Of a DNA stretch of 64,000 nt, positions 1-11,699 are shown in pieces. Under the pieces are notes generated by a model that had not been told where the DNA came from, searched no databases, and saw only the letters and a program-made list of their open reading frames with translations. Position numbers and translations under genes: made by a program. Each line of letters begins with the position of its first letter. The first letter of the stretch is position 1. The DNA is from Siphonodentalium dalli (taxonomy: Eukaryota; Mollusca; Scaphopoda; Gadilida; Siphonodentaliidae), in contig CP136064.1 in the NCBI GenBank assembly GCA_032622095.1, positions 111,526,004-111,590,003 on the forward strand, in the 5' to 3' direction.

Positions 1-637
1 GAATCTGTTTTATCAAGAAACACGTTATCAGTATAAAACGTTTTCAAATTCGGAGACAAAAATGGTTTATCAATGCTGATATATAATGCACGCAAGTGAT
101 CCGATTGTCAACCAGCATTTGACTAATTATTCAACAGGAATATGTAACACCACAAACCATTCAATTAACTTTTGATTGTATGTTAATTGATAGGTAATCA
201 TCGTATTGAATACGGCTCAATTCCTCTTTCATATGTGTGTGAATCGGTTTATAAATATGTTTTAACCCGCTTGGATATATGTACAATAAATTCAGATCGC
301 GGCACTAAAGCGCCTTGATATGTATTTCTTGTACAGATGTCCAAGCGGGTTATAACCTATACTTACATACCCAGACCCCAAATTGAACTGCTCGTGTAAC
401 CGTCATACTGGTCTGCCTCACTAAACACCGTTTTGCTGGACCGTTAAATGATACAGTTTAGTTGACGGTTTAAGAGTATAAAAATATAAAAATGATCGCA
501 ATTGACATACAAATAATCGCTATGCACTTTGCACGTGTGAGCGTTTCTCGCATATAAGTTTCAAATCAAATTATGTTCGTTATTATGAACCCGAAATGAG
601 CTAAACCAGTAAGCGAGATCACTGAGACGCGGCCATA
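1..637. other. unassigned non-coding stretch
   Basis: AT-rich sequence without a supported gene, splice-flanked exon or clear repeat unit. The part from about 606 to 637 may be a weak outward continuation of the foldback arm that starts at 638: its reverse complement resembles sequence at about 5,733-5,760, beyond a small insertion in the other arm. Confidence 0.5.
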
Positions 638-1949
638 TAGTCTGGTCGATAAAAGGTTTGACCTAGAAGAAATTTGAACTAAGTTGATTTGTATACCATT
701 TTGAAGAGGAATATATCCTCTATAACATATCCATAATCGGCTAAAATCCACCTTGAGCATTTTTTGTAATTCAAGATGGCGTCCAAGATGGCTGCCATTT
801 ACGTTAAGTTAGTTTGGTGCAATTATAGTGAGAAAATCTTGTCATATATATACACATGTATATATATTTGTGAAGCTAAGACATAACGCCACCTTTCTGT
901 GCCAAAATTGGAATTCCCCATCAAGATGGCAGCCAAAATGGCGGCCGGAAGTGAATTTATTTTACGTTTTTTACTAGTATTTTAAAGATAAGTTTTTGCT
1001 GTTTTGAACTGGTTGAGAATTGTGACTTTATTTTGTATTTAGCATGTTAAATGACATCTGAAGCAATGAAATATGCCATTCATGTGGTCCCAACCCCTTC
1101 CGATCACTCAAAAATTCGATTTTTAAAGAACGCGGTATAACATATCACAAAATATCACCATTGGAATTCTAGTCATATTTCATCAAGAAATTGGAAGAAC
1201 TGCGCATTGTAAATGATGCTTTTATTTTTTATGGATATTCCAACTCAAATTTAAAAAAATTGTCACTTTGGCTCAAAATGGCTGCCAAAATGGCAACCAA
1301 TATATGAAAAATGGTAAATATTGCCCCAGCGTACCATGCACCTGCTTACATGCTGTGGTTTACACACACAATTGACTGTTCTGTCTTATAATTATTGAAT
1401 ACTAACATTTCTGATGCATATTGGTTAATTGTTACTATTTTAACCACTGAAATCACCATAATTAATCGAATTTTTATCTCACAAACTTGACAACAAAATC
1501 GGCAAAAATTCACTATTCAGGTTTGAACCATATTTTAAAAGTAAAATGGAACTATCCTTGGTATCAATTGTGTTTATTGTTTTGATATGTGCTAACTGTG
1601 TCACACTGAGGTATTTTAGACAGTATTTCTGAAGATGGCTTGCAAAATGGCAACCAAATTTGGTAAAATGTTGATTTGTCACATATATTCCGAACATTAT
1701 TCACTGTTGTCCGGAAAGGTAGCAGATTGTGACTCACTTGGTTATTAAACATGCTACTTAGTCAACTTAATGTTCTACTCTGGTTGTCCCAGTACCTTAA
1801 GAGGCATGAAAAGTTAATTTAAGGGATGCAGTATGGATTTTGCCGAAAACTTCTTTCGGGATTCTGTCCATGTTTTTTCTAACTGAAATGGGCAGAACGT
1901 TGAAACGGAACTGAGAGGGATCTTAGTATGTGGCTACTCTGGCCCATTA
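638..1949 (+). repeat. left inverted arm of the foldback element
   Basis: About 1.31 kb, matching 5,521-4,213 in inverse orientation with small indels and substitutions. It contains repeated 'aagatggcngcc' / 'aaaatggc' motifs. The short reading frames here (for example 1,479-1,752 minus) have no recognisable domain. Confidence 0.85.
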
Positions 1950-1979
1950 TAACCAACATTGATCAACTTAATACAGTGT

Positions 1980-2690
1980 GTGTGTGTGTCTGTCGAGTGT
2001 ATGGCTACAGGTGAGGTGAGTTTGTATACTGTTATTGTATTCACGAATGATATGAATAGTTATACAATGTGTGATTATATGGTCATGTATGGAGTGTCCA
2101 TTGGTATATAAGGATTAGCGTATTGTCATGTGTGAGGTGAACATGCATGTATACAGGGAGTGACTGTGTGGTCATGGGTGGGATGTACAAGTGTACATTG
2201 GGTGGCTGTATTGTCATGGGTGGGTGTATATGTATACACGGGTTGGCTGTATGGTAATGTATGGGGTGTATGGATACATATGGAGTGGTTGTGTGGTTAT
2301 GGGCAATGTGTATATGTGTACATGGAATGACTGCAGGGTCAATGTTGTTGAAGTGTATATGTACTATACCTGAAGTATAGTTTGATGATAATTGGTGGGC
2401 TTGTGTATATATAGTGGCAACATGGTTATGGGTGGGATGTATATGTTTATCTGCTATGGCTGTATTGTTATTGGTGTGTGTACCGGTATACAGTGAATAG
2501 CTAAATGCTGCCCATGGATGGGCTGTGTACGAATACAGCGAGTGGCTGAATTGTAATGGTTGAGCTGTATTTGCAAGTCTGAAGTGTACGAATGGCCGTG
2601 TCTGTGGGGTATAGGTATATCTTGAAGGACGGTATGGTAATTGATGAGGTGTATACACTTGGAGTGACTATGGTCATGGGTTAACCAATA
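1980..2690. repeat. degenerate minisatellite in the element core, part 1
   Basis: Irregular tandem units built on the theme 'gagtgactgtatggtcatgg...gtgtatatgtatacagg', with a variable unit of roughly 45 bp. The His/Tyr/Pro-rich open frame on the minus strand (2,083-2,658) is simply this repeat read in one frame. Confidence 0.75.
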
Positions 2691-3310
2691 CAGACAACCA
2701 ACCAATACAGGTAAGTACAGGCTAACAGATACATGTAAGTGGGTGTCCGACAAGGTGACACATCTGTCCGCGTCAACGAAAATCACACCTAGTCCTACGG
2801 AATGACAATAACAAGTCAGAATGGAGCACTGACTGACGGACCATACGGCCTTTCAGTTTGTCAACATAAGTATAGTGAAATAAATAATGGCATACATCCT
2901 ACCCGTCATATAATTTCCCCACACAATGAAGGTGGTCCACAAATGTATGGATGTCAAAAGAAAGGGGAGGGTGTCTGTTAGGCATATTACAGAATATTCG
3001 AGGCTAAATATATAATGACCAAGGTCCCAATTTCTCGCAGACAAATTGATCCCCGTTTTAATGACATGAATGTTGAGGTGGAAGCTGGGTCCTGGAGCAG
3101 TTTAATGGATTTTTGAAATGTTTTAGAACGTACCCACAAAAACAAGATTTTATTGTATGCCGAAAGTAGAGTTTAGGCATTTTTGGAAATACTCCCAATG
3201 AGTTGAAAAGATGCCAAAATGTTTGGATAATATCATCATCAGTTGCAGATCGCTGACTATGTGCCATACTAAGCAAATATCACATTACGTTTCGACTCAT
3301 TACCTACAAG
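2691..3310. other. non-repetitive spacer inside the foldback core
   Basis: A stretch between the two minisatellite blocks without visible tandem units. I see no protein domain or splice-flanked exon in it. Confidence 0.5.
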
Positions 3311-4075
3311 ACGCGAGCCCTTGTATATCTTGAGTGGCTATATAGCCATGATCTGGCCAATATGTATATATGGAGTGTCAGAGGCTGAATTGTCATGGTG
3401 TGGCCTATATATGCACGTTTGGAGTGTATGGATGGCCGTGTGCGCGGTGCGGGGCATTAGTATATTTAAAAGGACTGTAACGCCATTGGTGAGGTTTATA
3501 TGTATACTATATATACCGGTAGTGACTCAATGGTTTTGGGTTGGGTGTATATGCATATCTTGAGTGGCTATATGGCCATGGTTGTCGCAAATATATATAC
3601 AGGGAGTGACTATGACCCCTGGTGAGGAAAACATATATACAGGGAGTGACTGTATGACCCCTGGTGAGGCAAATATGTATACAAAAAGTGACGTATGACC
3701 ATGAATGTGGCACAAATATATACCGGGAATGACTATTGGCAAATATATACATATACATGGAGTGACTGTATTGCCAATGGTGAGGCGAATAGGTATATAA
3801 GATGTTACTGTATGTTCATGAATGTAGTGAACATGTATACATGTCGTGAATATATGGTCATGGGTTAGGTGCAGGAGTATACCTGGTGTGCCTGCATGTT
3901 TACTAACGGCTATATGGCCATGTGTTGGGTGTATGTGTGTCTGTATAGTAGTGGGTGAGGTTTATGTGTATAAAGCGAGTGCCATATGTTCATTTATGTG
4001 GTGTTCGTGTATATATGGAGTGACTGCATGGTCATGTGTGAGCTGCACTGGTGTACCTTTGGGTGACATCGATTT
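3311..4075. repeat. degenerate minisatellite in the element core, part 2
   Basis: Same theme as 1,980-2,690 and in the same orientation ('gagtggctatatggccatgg', 'cagggagtgactgtatgacc'). Two adjacent units near 3,600-3,690 are nearly identical ('atatatacagggagtgact' followed by 'cccctggtgagg'). Confidence 0.75.
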
Positions 4076-4212
4076 CCTATCGCTATAACTCAATGGTATG
4101 TTAACCGATAGAGAGATCATATCAGAGTGTCTCCACCTTAATTGTGTTTGGTATGCAATAAGAAGGAAACGGATTTCATGACAATAGTTTATAAGTTAAT
4201 AAATTTTGATGC

Positions 4213-5521
4213 TAATGGGCCAGAGTAGCCAAATAATAGGATCCCTATCACTTCCGTTTCAACGTTCTGCCCATTTCCGTTCAAAAACAGACAGAATCCC
4301 AAAAGAAGTTTTCGGCAAAATTCCATTCTGCATTTGTCATGCCTCATAATGTACTGGGACAAGCAGAATATAGCATTTAATTGCCAGTTGATTCAGTAGA
4401 ATGTTTAATAACCAAGTGAGTCACAATTTGCAACCTTTTCGGAACAGCTTAGAATAATGTTCTGAATAAATGTGACAAATCAACTTTTTACCAAATTTGA
4501 TTGCCATTTTGCAAGCCATCTTGAGTAGTTTTGTCTAAAACACCTCAGTGTCACACATTTAAGATAGACCAAAATAAAAAGCACATTTGATACCAAAGAT
4601 AGTTCCATTTTACTTGACAAAATGGTGCAAACCTGAAAAGTGATTTTTTTGGTGCTGATTTTGATGCAAAGTTTGTGATAAAAAAAATCCCATGATTCTG
4701 GTAATTTCAGTGGTTGAAATAGTAAAAATTAATCAAGGTGCATCTGAAATGTTAGTATGCAATGTATATAAGACAGAATAGTCACATTTATTCAACAATC
4801 ACAACTTATAAACGGTTGCACGGCACGCTGGTGCAATATTTACCATTTTTCATATTTTGGCCGCCATTTTGAGCCAAAATGACAATTTTGATACCATTGA
4901 GTCGTAATATCTATAAGAAATAGAATGCACCACTTACATTGTACAGTCCTTCCAATTTCTTGATGAAATATGACTATAATCCCATTGGTGATTGTTTTTG
5001 TGAAATGTTATACCGCGTTCTGTAAACTCGATTTTCTGAATGATCGGATGGGGTGGGGACCCCACTGATGGCATATTTTATTTCCCCAATGACCAGTTAA
5101 GATGATAAATACAACATAAAGTCACAATTCTCAACCGGTTCCAAACAGCAGAAACTTATCTTAAAGATATCAGTAAAAAAACGAAACATTTTCCACTTTC
5201 GGTCGTCATTTTGGCTACCATCTTGGGCGGTGAGTTCCAATTTTGACACAAAAAGGTGGCGTTATGTCCTAGCTTTACAAATATGTATACATATGTATAC
5301 ATGTGACAAGATATTATCTCTATAATTACATCAAATTGCAACAAACTGACATAACGGAAAATGGCAGCCATATTGGACGCTATCTTTAATTACAAAAAAT
5401 GCTCAAAGAGGATTTTGGATATGTTATAGAGGATATCTTCCTCTTCAAAATGATATATAAACCAACTTAGTTCGAATTTATTCTAGGTTGAACCTAAAAT
5501 TTGAGTTTATCGACCAGACTA
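4213..5521 (-). repeat. right inverted arm of the foldback element
   Basis: Inverse counterpart of 638-1,949. The arm may once have continued to about 5,755 and been interrupted by the hairpin element at 5,521-5,735, because 'atatggccgcg' after that insertion resembles the inverse of the sequence just left of 638. Confidence 0.85.
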
Positions 5522-5735
5522 ATATTGGATTCATCCAGCTCTGTTCCGTGGTTTCTGAGATTCATCCAGCCCCGGTTCCGTGGTGCTAGTGCTACAATTA
5601 AGTCAAAGTTCTGGAGTATCATTTCAGTATATGGAGCTTTTGAACATTCATGTCTTCCATATATGGAATTGCTACTCCAGAACTTTGACCTGTAGCACTA
5701 AAACCACAGAACCGGGCCTGCATGGTGGATCCAAT
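5521..5735. mobile_element. hairpin MITE in or beside the right foldback arm
   Basis: Two arms (5,571-5,635 and 5,655-5,717) form a near-perfect hairpin with a ~20-bp loop: 'agttctggagtatc' on the left, 'actccagaactttgac' on the right. The outer boundary shows 'aatattggat' on the left and 'ggatccaatat' on the right, which could be short terminal repeats. No coding capacity. Confidence 0.65.
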
Positions 5736-5982
5736 ATGGCCGCGAGTTAGTGACAGGGCGTATTTCGACATAATGGGAACGTCTGCATGGCGACCATGCG
5801 TGTCAGCTGACCGGCGGTAGCGAATATAGCGAGTTTGAAGTTTGCTGTGCTGCAATCTATAACTCCCTATAATATTCACCGATATGTCATTATAATCACG
5901 TTGGTGCCGATTACAAGTTATTTTTTTCGGCCACAATGTGTTAAAACATGCATCGCATTCGCGTCAACTCTGCCAGACTTAC

Positions 5983-6057
5983 TTGCATCGACATTCCCCG
6001 TAACTATTGGTATCTGATCGGTGTTGTTCATTGGGACGACTGATGTCAATAACGTTG
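5983..6057 (-). CDS. possible small internal exon (linker), alternatively a signal-peptide first exon
   Basis: On the minus strand a strong 3' splice site ('tgttttctttttacag') ends just before 6,057 and a consensus donor ('gcaa|gtaagt') lies at 5,983. The 75-bp exon is phase 1 at both ends, so it fits directly after the PAN-like exon at 7,385-7,660, which ends in phase 1. It would encode about 25 residues (start TLLTSVVPMNNTDQIP) with no known domain, as a linker would. The alternative is that the frame starts at the ATG at 6,100, giving a signal-peptide-like start (MSVVMSCSYCFLFTATLL) that ends at the same phase-1 donor. In that case a separate gene begins here and runs off the left edge. 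A TATA-like 'ctatatga' lies about 50 bp upstream of that ATG. The two readings cannot be separated without transcripts. Confidence 0.4.
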
Positions 6058-6381
6058 CTGTAAAAAGAAAACAGTAAGAACATGACATTACCACCGACAT
6101 GGAAGGAAGTTTGAAACAATCTAATCACGCTGGTCATCATATAGACCTACCTGCGGACGTCAGCAAACCGCACTGCGGACTATACCAACTATAGTTGTCA
6201 ATACCAGTGATGGTCTAATTAGCTAATAGTAGTCAATTTATATCTATATTTGTAAAATAATATCATACAACGTGTTAGTTTGTTATTGAAATATTAATGC
6301 GATCATTTTAGACTAAATGGCAATTAGTTGGAGAGTTGCTAAAATGCAAACTTGGCGCCAAGCTTGGCGGTTTGTGAGGGA

Positions 6382-6945
6382 GGTGACTAAAACACAAGCT
6401 TGGCGGTTTGAAATTTCTAAAAGCCTTTTAAAAGTTGTTTTCGCGTGTATTATGTTGGAATAGCACCAGCCAATTAATTATATGGCCAATTTTCGCACAT
6501 TAATCGTCAATATTGGCAGTAATGGAACGAGAAATCGGCGGAAATTCAGCTTCATATTTTTATTTAAAATTCGAGCTTGGCGGTTCGGTAATCGGTCATC
6601 TAAAAGTAAAAAATTCTCAGTATATAACGCTCAAAACCGTCAAGCTCGACTACGAGAGTGATAAATGATAATCATTAAACATGTTTCGAATAAAAAACTT
6701 GGTACAACTGGTGTTTAAAAAGAGAAATCGGCCAAAAATCTACAAGAAATCTGCGTAAAATGGCGATGTTTTCATTCTGTGACCACGCACCCAAATCGGC
6801 GACATTACTGTCAATATTTTCAATTAAGGTACGAAAATTGGCCATATTAGTAATTGGCGGGTGTTATTCCAACATTATTCCCACGAAAACAGCGTTTAAC
6901 ATGCTTTAAAAAAATTTAAACCGCCAAGCTTGTCTTTTAGTCACC
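6382..6945. mobile_element. MITE with ~160-bp terminal inverted repeats (ggtgactaaaa)
   Basis: The left end reads 'ggtgactaaaacacaagc' and the right end is its inverse, 'gcttgtcttttagtcacc'. The similarity continues inward for about 160 bp, for example 'ttgttttcgcgtgtatta' against the inverse of 'aataatcccacg...' and 'atatggccaattttcg' on both sides. There is no transposase frame, so it is non-autonomous. It directly abuts the LINE fragment at 6,950. Confidence 0.7.
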
Positions 6946-6949
6946 CTTC

Positions 6950-7340
6950 ATGTGTTGGCCAGTAACACAGTATCATCGGCAAAAATGAGTAAACAATGCT
7001 TTAACATGATAACCGTTTACACTCCACTAAGCATATCTAATGATATCCCACTACTGTCATTATTTAAATAATAAATAATTTAAGTCTTTAACGTACACGG
7101 CATAGAGCAAATGGGATATATTGTCACCCTGTTTTAAGCCAATGTGGATAGAGAAGAAACCTGATTCTTCATCGTTCACGCGAACGCACGGTTTGAGGTG
7201 TTGATAGAGAGACTGATAACATTTAAAGTTTTTCCATTGATAGCATATGCAATAAGTTTTCTCCTGAGCCCAACTCTCCACGCAGAATCAAAAGCCTTCG
7301 AAAACTATATGAAGGCACAATATAAGTTTTGTTTGTGTAC
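6950..7340 (-). pseudogene. LINE reverse-transcriptase fragment
   Basis: Closely matches 62,375-62,760 in this window, for example 'ttggccagtaacacagtatc', 'ttgtcaccntgttttaagcc' and 'aaggcacaatataagttttg'. The minus-strand translation carries RT motif B in degraded form (GLKQGDNISHLLYAVYVKDL). Both ends are truncated and the frame is broken. Its edge lies only about 45 bp downstream of the donor of the PAN-like exon. Confidence 0.8.
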
Positions 7341-7384
7341 TTTCATGAGATGTATTAGTGCACAGTTCTCTCGGTCATACATAC

Positions 7385-7660
7385 CGTAGAAACATTTTTT
7401 CCTGTAGTATTCCGTGTTGTTGTCCTTGTCTTCGAAATTTTCCGGGTTCATGGGAATCCAGAAGCTATCCCAGTCCAACTTTTCGTGCAAAGTACAATAT
7501 TGAGTGTCGTTGTTGTAATTGAAACACCAGCATTCCCGATCGGCGTGTGCATCGTATCTACATTCGTCAGCGCAGAAGTCTCGGTCGACATTCAGTAATT
7601 GGCCACTGATCGTGTCCATGGAGCACATTTTCGTGGGTGCATCGACGACAAACTCGCATT
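7385..7660 (-). CDS. PAN/apple-like domain exon of an extracellular protein
   Basis: Encodes about 92 residues with a cysteine layout typical of PAN/apple modules: CEF at the start, then a C-x(3)-C cluster (FCADECRYDAHADRECWCF), NYNNDTQYCTLHEK, and a closing YYRKKCFYG. PAN/apple domains mediate protein or carbohydrate binding outside the cell; the ligand here is unknown. The exon has a 3' splice site ('tttttcattgcaag') before 7,660 and a consensus donor ('tctacg|gtatgt') at 7,385. It is 276 bp long and phase 1 at both ends, the symmetric type used in exon shuffling of extracellular modules. Phase and strand allow it to follow the lectin exon at 15,880-16,148 and to precede the small exon at 5,983-6,057. 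No stop or frameshift is seen. A LINE scrap lies 45 bp beyond the donor. Confidence 0.72.
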
Positions 7661-9282
7661 CTTGCAATGAAAAATATTTGATTGCGCATATAATATGGTA
7701 TACCTGAAACTCCTATTATATCATTAAAAAAGCCATTAGATATGTTCTTATCTCTCATGCACTAGTGGCGAATAAGCGCGGGCTTCCCGCCCACTTGGCA
7801 GCACGCCAACTAATGACTTTATATTGAATCAGGCGCACATGGCAACAACACCATACAATGCAAAATGATTGCTTTGTTCATTAAATTGAATTATTGACCA
7901 ACTTTGTTGCACTAACTAAAATAGACCAAAAAAAACAAAGAGGCAAATTAGGGGACTATATCTTCCGCCGGCAGCTCGAGCACGCAATACTGTCGTATAC
8001 GGTTGTGAATCGTCTCAGCCAACAATGGAAATGTGTGCATTTTTAAGCTTCTGTTAAGGATTTTGATTTGTTAAAAAGGCATAAAGCTCTTGTTTTTTAT
8101 GTGATATACAAGATCTTCAACTCGTTATGTTGGGATATAAGATTTTATGAAACTCGTTTCATAAATTTGATTCACAACTCGTCCACGACTCGTTTCATAA
8201 AATTTTATATTCAATTACGTCGACAGTATGTATTACGCATATATTCTACGCTATGTTCACAGCCCAACACAAATATTGTATTATGTTTGCGTACATCCCA
8301 CGTTTATGTTATGACACAGTTGCACCGCGTGGTATTGAGTCTAATGTGCACAAACTCCACAAGTAATTTCCACTCACACGGGATGTGTCAAGGGGCGTGT
8401 TTGTTGTCAACCAAGGCCATTTTTTCCCCCAGAAAAACCTTCGTAAACGTCTCATTTATCGAGATCTATCGCAATTTTTAAACCGTATAAATGTAATTTC
8501 TCCTTGTACATGTATGTTAAAAACAAACTGTGTTTTAAGTTAATGGACTCGCGACTGATATATTCGTCAACTAAATTGTCTCTGCATACGGCCTCGGTCA
8601 TCTATAGTTTACAAATGTCCAGTAGCTCGTTCATTAACCCTGACATACTTGACATTTCAAAATGGATTTTCTCGAAATATACAATATCCGGAGTTTCGTA
8701 TGAAACATGTGATTGATGTGGCACAGTATATAAGAACCACAATGCAGTTGAAAATTACGAGCCTAATGTCTATACTTTATGATATTAAACATCTTTACAA
8801 TTGCACTGTTTTCAAATATAAAAAAAATTCTGCAAATATAGAACGTTTCCACTGGTGCAGTTGAAATATCCATGATATAATGTCGGAAGAACTTAATTTT
8901 CTTGATTCAAGAAAATGTCATAAGCATATTCATCCATAAAGACAACCACCAATAGTTCTGTTTCTATATTGGAGAATATTCATGCCTGCTGGTTGATGAA
9001 TAATTGAGTTGAGATGAATAGTAGGTCATCAGTAAGTCCATAATCAAATCACAGCTGACCACAATAATTATCCATGTTACTCATCGTCTCGTATGCATGG
9101 TTCCACATATAACGATATGCTAGTATATTATTCTACATGTATATACTATAACATTTGCCTTCAAATACCTGTATGAGTGATTCTTGCGAGAACACTGCAT
9201 GCGATTTACAGGCTAATTTCTGTTTTGCATCGCCACAGGTGAACGGAAATAGAGTTTGAAAATCTGACATTTGAAAGTGTGT
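7661..9282. other. non-coding stretch, probably intron
   Basis: No supported gene. The open frame at 8,068-8,481 (plus, 137 codons) lacks domain similarity and overlaps an imperfect inverted repeat at 8,136-8,210, so I do not call it coding. Confidence 0.45.
8136..8210. repeat. short imperfect inverted repeat
   Basis: 'tataagattttatgaaac' is followed about 40 bp later by its approximate inverse 'gtttcataaaattttata', with 'actcgtttcataaa' repeated between. It could form a stem-loop. Confidence 0.5.
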
Positions 9283-9650
9283 TTGCCCCCTGTCGCAACG
9301 TCCTTGAGTGTTGTTCTTGGCACGATCTATTTTTCCTGATCGAAAATGATATCAATGGTAAGGGATGTGGCGACAGGGGGGTTGATGTTCGTGGGTGGGA
9401 AGGGAGAGGCTGAGCTGGAACAACGTTAGTTGGAAGTTTTACATCTCACACAGTTTTAAATACTTCTCATTGCTTGATATTCCAACCATCAACTAGAGGG
9501 GAATTTTTTGTTTTTAGACGAACAGTGGCAACAGTTCTACTTTTGGTAAAACTCGGTAGGGAAATGACAAACGGTCGGGGGGGGGGATTTTTTTTCCGGG
9601 CACGTATGCCGGGGTGGGTGTGTGGTCGATGGGACCAACATTTTTTTTTC
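9283..9650 (+). mobile_element. cagggacgtggc-family fragments (two termini)
   Basis: A right-type terminus ('ccccctgtcgcaacgtcc') at 9,283-9,308 is followed by a left-type terminus ('agggatgtggcgacaggg') at 9,358. Downstream sequence shares 'gttggaagtttta...caca', 'ttccaac' and 'gaattttttgtttttagac' with the copy at 29,790. The family is defined by near-inverted ends cagggacgtggc...gccacgtccctg and many internal ttggaaatttccaac-type motifs. No coding capacity is seen in any copy. Confidence 0.6.
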
Positions 9651-9699
9651 TTCCGCAACTCAAATTTTTTTTCCTGCAAGTCTGTTTGACTGTTTTTGC

Positions 9700-10810
9700 A
9701 ATGAGTTTGGCTTAAAACACCTTAGAATAAAAGAAATAATGTAATTCTAACTGCTAAACTGACTGCAGGCAGTTATCTTGTTGTGTTTTGTTGCAAATGG
9801 GTGTCAGTCCCAGCTGTCAGTCCAAGGTAAATTCAAACATATATTTCGTAACGACAATTTTTTAAACAAAGACTGTCATAATATCTTATATTAAACCAAG
9901 CTAATCAAATATACACACCTGTCATACAATATATTGACAGAAGACTTATTCATGGTTTAGCTGATTCAATAACTCAACAGCACTGAAGGGAGTTTTCATA
10001 TAAACCAGCTGTATAAACAACAACAATTTTCATAAAAATATAACTTGTTTTTGCATAATCTGCATATAAAACAAACAAAAATAACATTTAGTTCAAGACT
10101 ATAAAAGAAAAATAAGTGGAATACTCATCACTAAACTATGAAACAGCAACTGGGCTCAGCTGGGCTGATTCAAATATAACATTAAAATAAAAAAGTAAAT
10201 ACTATGATAACAGCACATAGAGTACTTCTCGTCAATATTAGACTAGATCTGCTGACTTGATAAAACGAACAACAATAACCATGGATATGCCATACGAAGC
10301 TCCATACCATTTACATATTGATTTGTAGAGACAGGACTCTGATTGTCAAATTCACCAAGTTTGGTTTTCAAAGCTTGATTAAACCAACAAAACTTCACAA
10401 TAATCATGATTCATATAGAACTGAACTTAACATAAATTCTACAGAAGTATTAATGACGACATTATATCACTTGAATCTATGGCTTGTTTTAGCATGATCT
10501 ACCAGGATCTGCATAACTTTAAATGTGCAAATAATACAAACGAAAAACAAATATGGACGGCTTTTTTTTGGCAAAATAACCTTTGTCATAACAATGTACA
10601 AATATAAGTGGATTTCTCATCACATAAAGTTGGCACATGATAATATTGATCAAACTTGATTCGACATTTCCTGCAATCCTGGTGATGACAAAACACACTG
10701 AAGAAAAGCATTTTCCATCAGAGACTAATTCCATTTTTTCATAATAGTTTGCACAGAAATTCATATACATCTGTTTACCGTGAATTCACACCCCCGCAAA
10801 TCTCTATGTT
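9700..10810. other. AT-rich non-coding stretch with a weak internal duplication
   Basis: Segments near 10,045-10,145 and 10,488-10,630 share short blocks ('aagtgga..ctcatcac', 'gcata..aca aac'), suggesting an old ~485-bp duplication. No exon or domain recognised. Confidence 0.35.
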
Positions 10811-10811
10811 A

Positions 10812-11045
10812 GTGTTAAAAGGGGAGTGGATGTCCAAAAATGGTCGAAAAAACTGCCGAAAAGGGAAAACAATTTGGACGCGGGGATGGATGGAGCCCAA
10901 CAAGGGTCGAAAGGAAAAAATCAGCATACGTGCCTGAAATTTTTTTCCGACCCCCCCCCCCCCCCTTGAAACGGTTGGAAATTTTCCAATCTTTGGGATG
11001 TCAAGTTGGAAAGCTTGGGGTGGGAAGTTGGAAAGTTCCAACCCA
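10812..11045 (+). repeat. dispersed repeat shared with 14,783-14,940
   Basis: 'gtggatgtccaaaaatggtcg...actgccgaaaagg...tcgaaag' corresponds to 'gggtgttgaaaactggtcgg...cctgctaaaaagg...tcgagag' at 14,786. Both run into 'cgtgcctgaaatttt' / 'cctgtctgaattttg'. The right part ends in ttggaaagttccaac motifs like the cagggacgtggc family. A run of C at 10,952-10,965. Confidence 0.6.
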
Positions 11046-11049
11046 GCCT

Positions 11050-11340
11050 GTATGATAAAGTACGTGGGTATACCTTCGATACATATACTAGGGTATAACC
11101 CTGGTATACCTGGGTACTTTCCTATTATATACCAACGTATTATCCTAGTACCCTAGTATCCAACACACGTACCAAGCACGATGTATCAGAGTGTACTCTG
11201 GGTTATTCCCAATACACACTTAAGGTTCACAATACCACAGTATACCACACAATAAACCGAGGAACATAGCAAAAAACCTTGGTATACCACGTGCATGGTC
11301 TTGGTCCTCAGTTTGGTTTATATTAAAACACCAAGTATAC
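11050..11340. repeat. irregular 'ggtataccac / gggtat' repeat tract
   Basis: Short recurring pieces ('ctagggtataaccctggtatacc', 'ggtataccacgtgcatggtc') without a regular unit. It leads into the minisatellite that follows. Confidence 0.45.
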
Positions 11341-11660
11341 AATGGTATTACCCAAGTGTACGAGGGTATTAGACTCCAAAGTGTACGAGGGTATTAAACC
11401 ACAAAGTATATGCGGGTGTTAAAAACCAATTATGTGTACGAGGGTATTAAACCCCAAAGTATATGCGGGTGTTAAAACACCAAAGTGTACGAGGGTATTA
11501 AAAAACAAAAGTATGCGATATTACAACACCCCAAATATACGAAAGTATTAAAGCACCCAAGTATACGAGGGTATTAAAACACCAAGTATATGAGGGTATT
11601 TCCCAACTATACGTGGGTATTAAAACATTAAGTATAGGCATACGAGGGTATGAAAACATC
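11341..11660 (+). repeat. minisatellite, unit about 25-30 bp
   Basis: Around ten degenerate units of the type 'aagtgtacgagggtattaaaacacc', with variants 'agtatatgcgggtgttaaa'. Frames crossing it are repeat translations. Confidence 0.75.
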
Positions 11661-11699
11661 ACGTACACAATATACACGTATACAAATGTTATCAAAGTA

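Larger units (their letters stand above)
638..5521. mobile_element. large foldback element: long inverted arms around a minisatellite core
   Basis: The left arm (638-1,949) and right arm (4,213-5,521) are inverted copies of each other over about 1.3 kb. For example 'tagtctggtcgat' at the left edge is matched by 'atcgaccagacta' at the right edge, and 'tggctactctggcccatta' at the inner edge by 'taatgggccagagtagcc'. The roughly 2.26-kb core is mostly degenerate tandem repeats. No transposase frame is visible, so this is a non-autonomous foldback-type element or a large inverted duplication. The flanks both show 'ata' next to the arm ends, too short to prove a target duplication. A partial third copy of the arm lies at 24,817-25,690, which shows that the arm is a dispersed repeat. 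Confidence 0.8.

Noticed and set aside
2083-2658. 191-codon His/Tyr/Pro-rich open frame (minus)
   Set aside because: It is the minisatellite read in one frame; overlapping frames are open too and no domain is present.
8068-8481. 137-codon open frame (plus)
   Set aside because: AT-rich, overlaps an inverted repeat, no recognisable domain or splice context.
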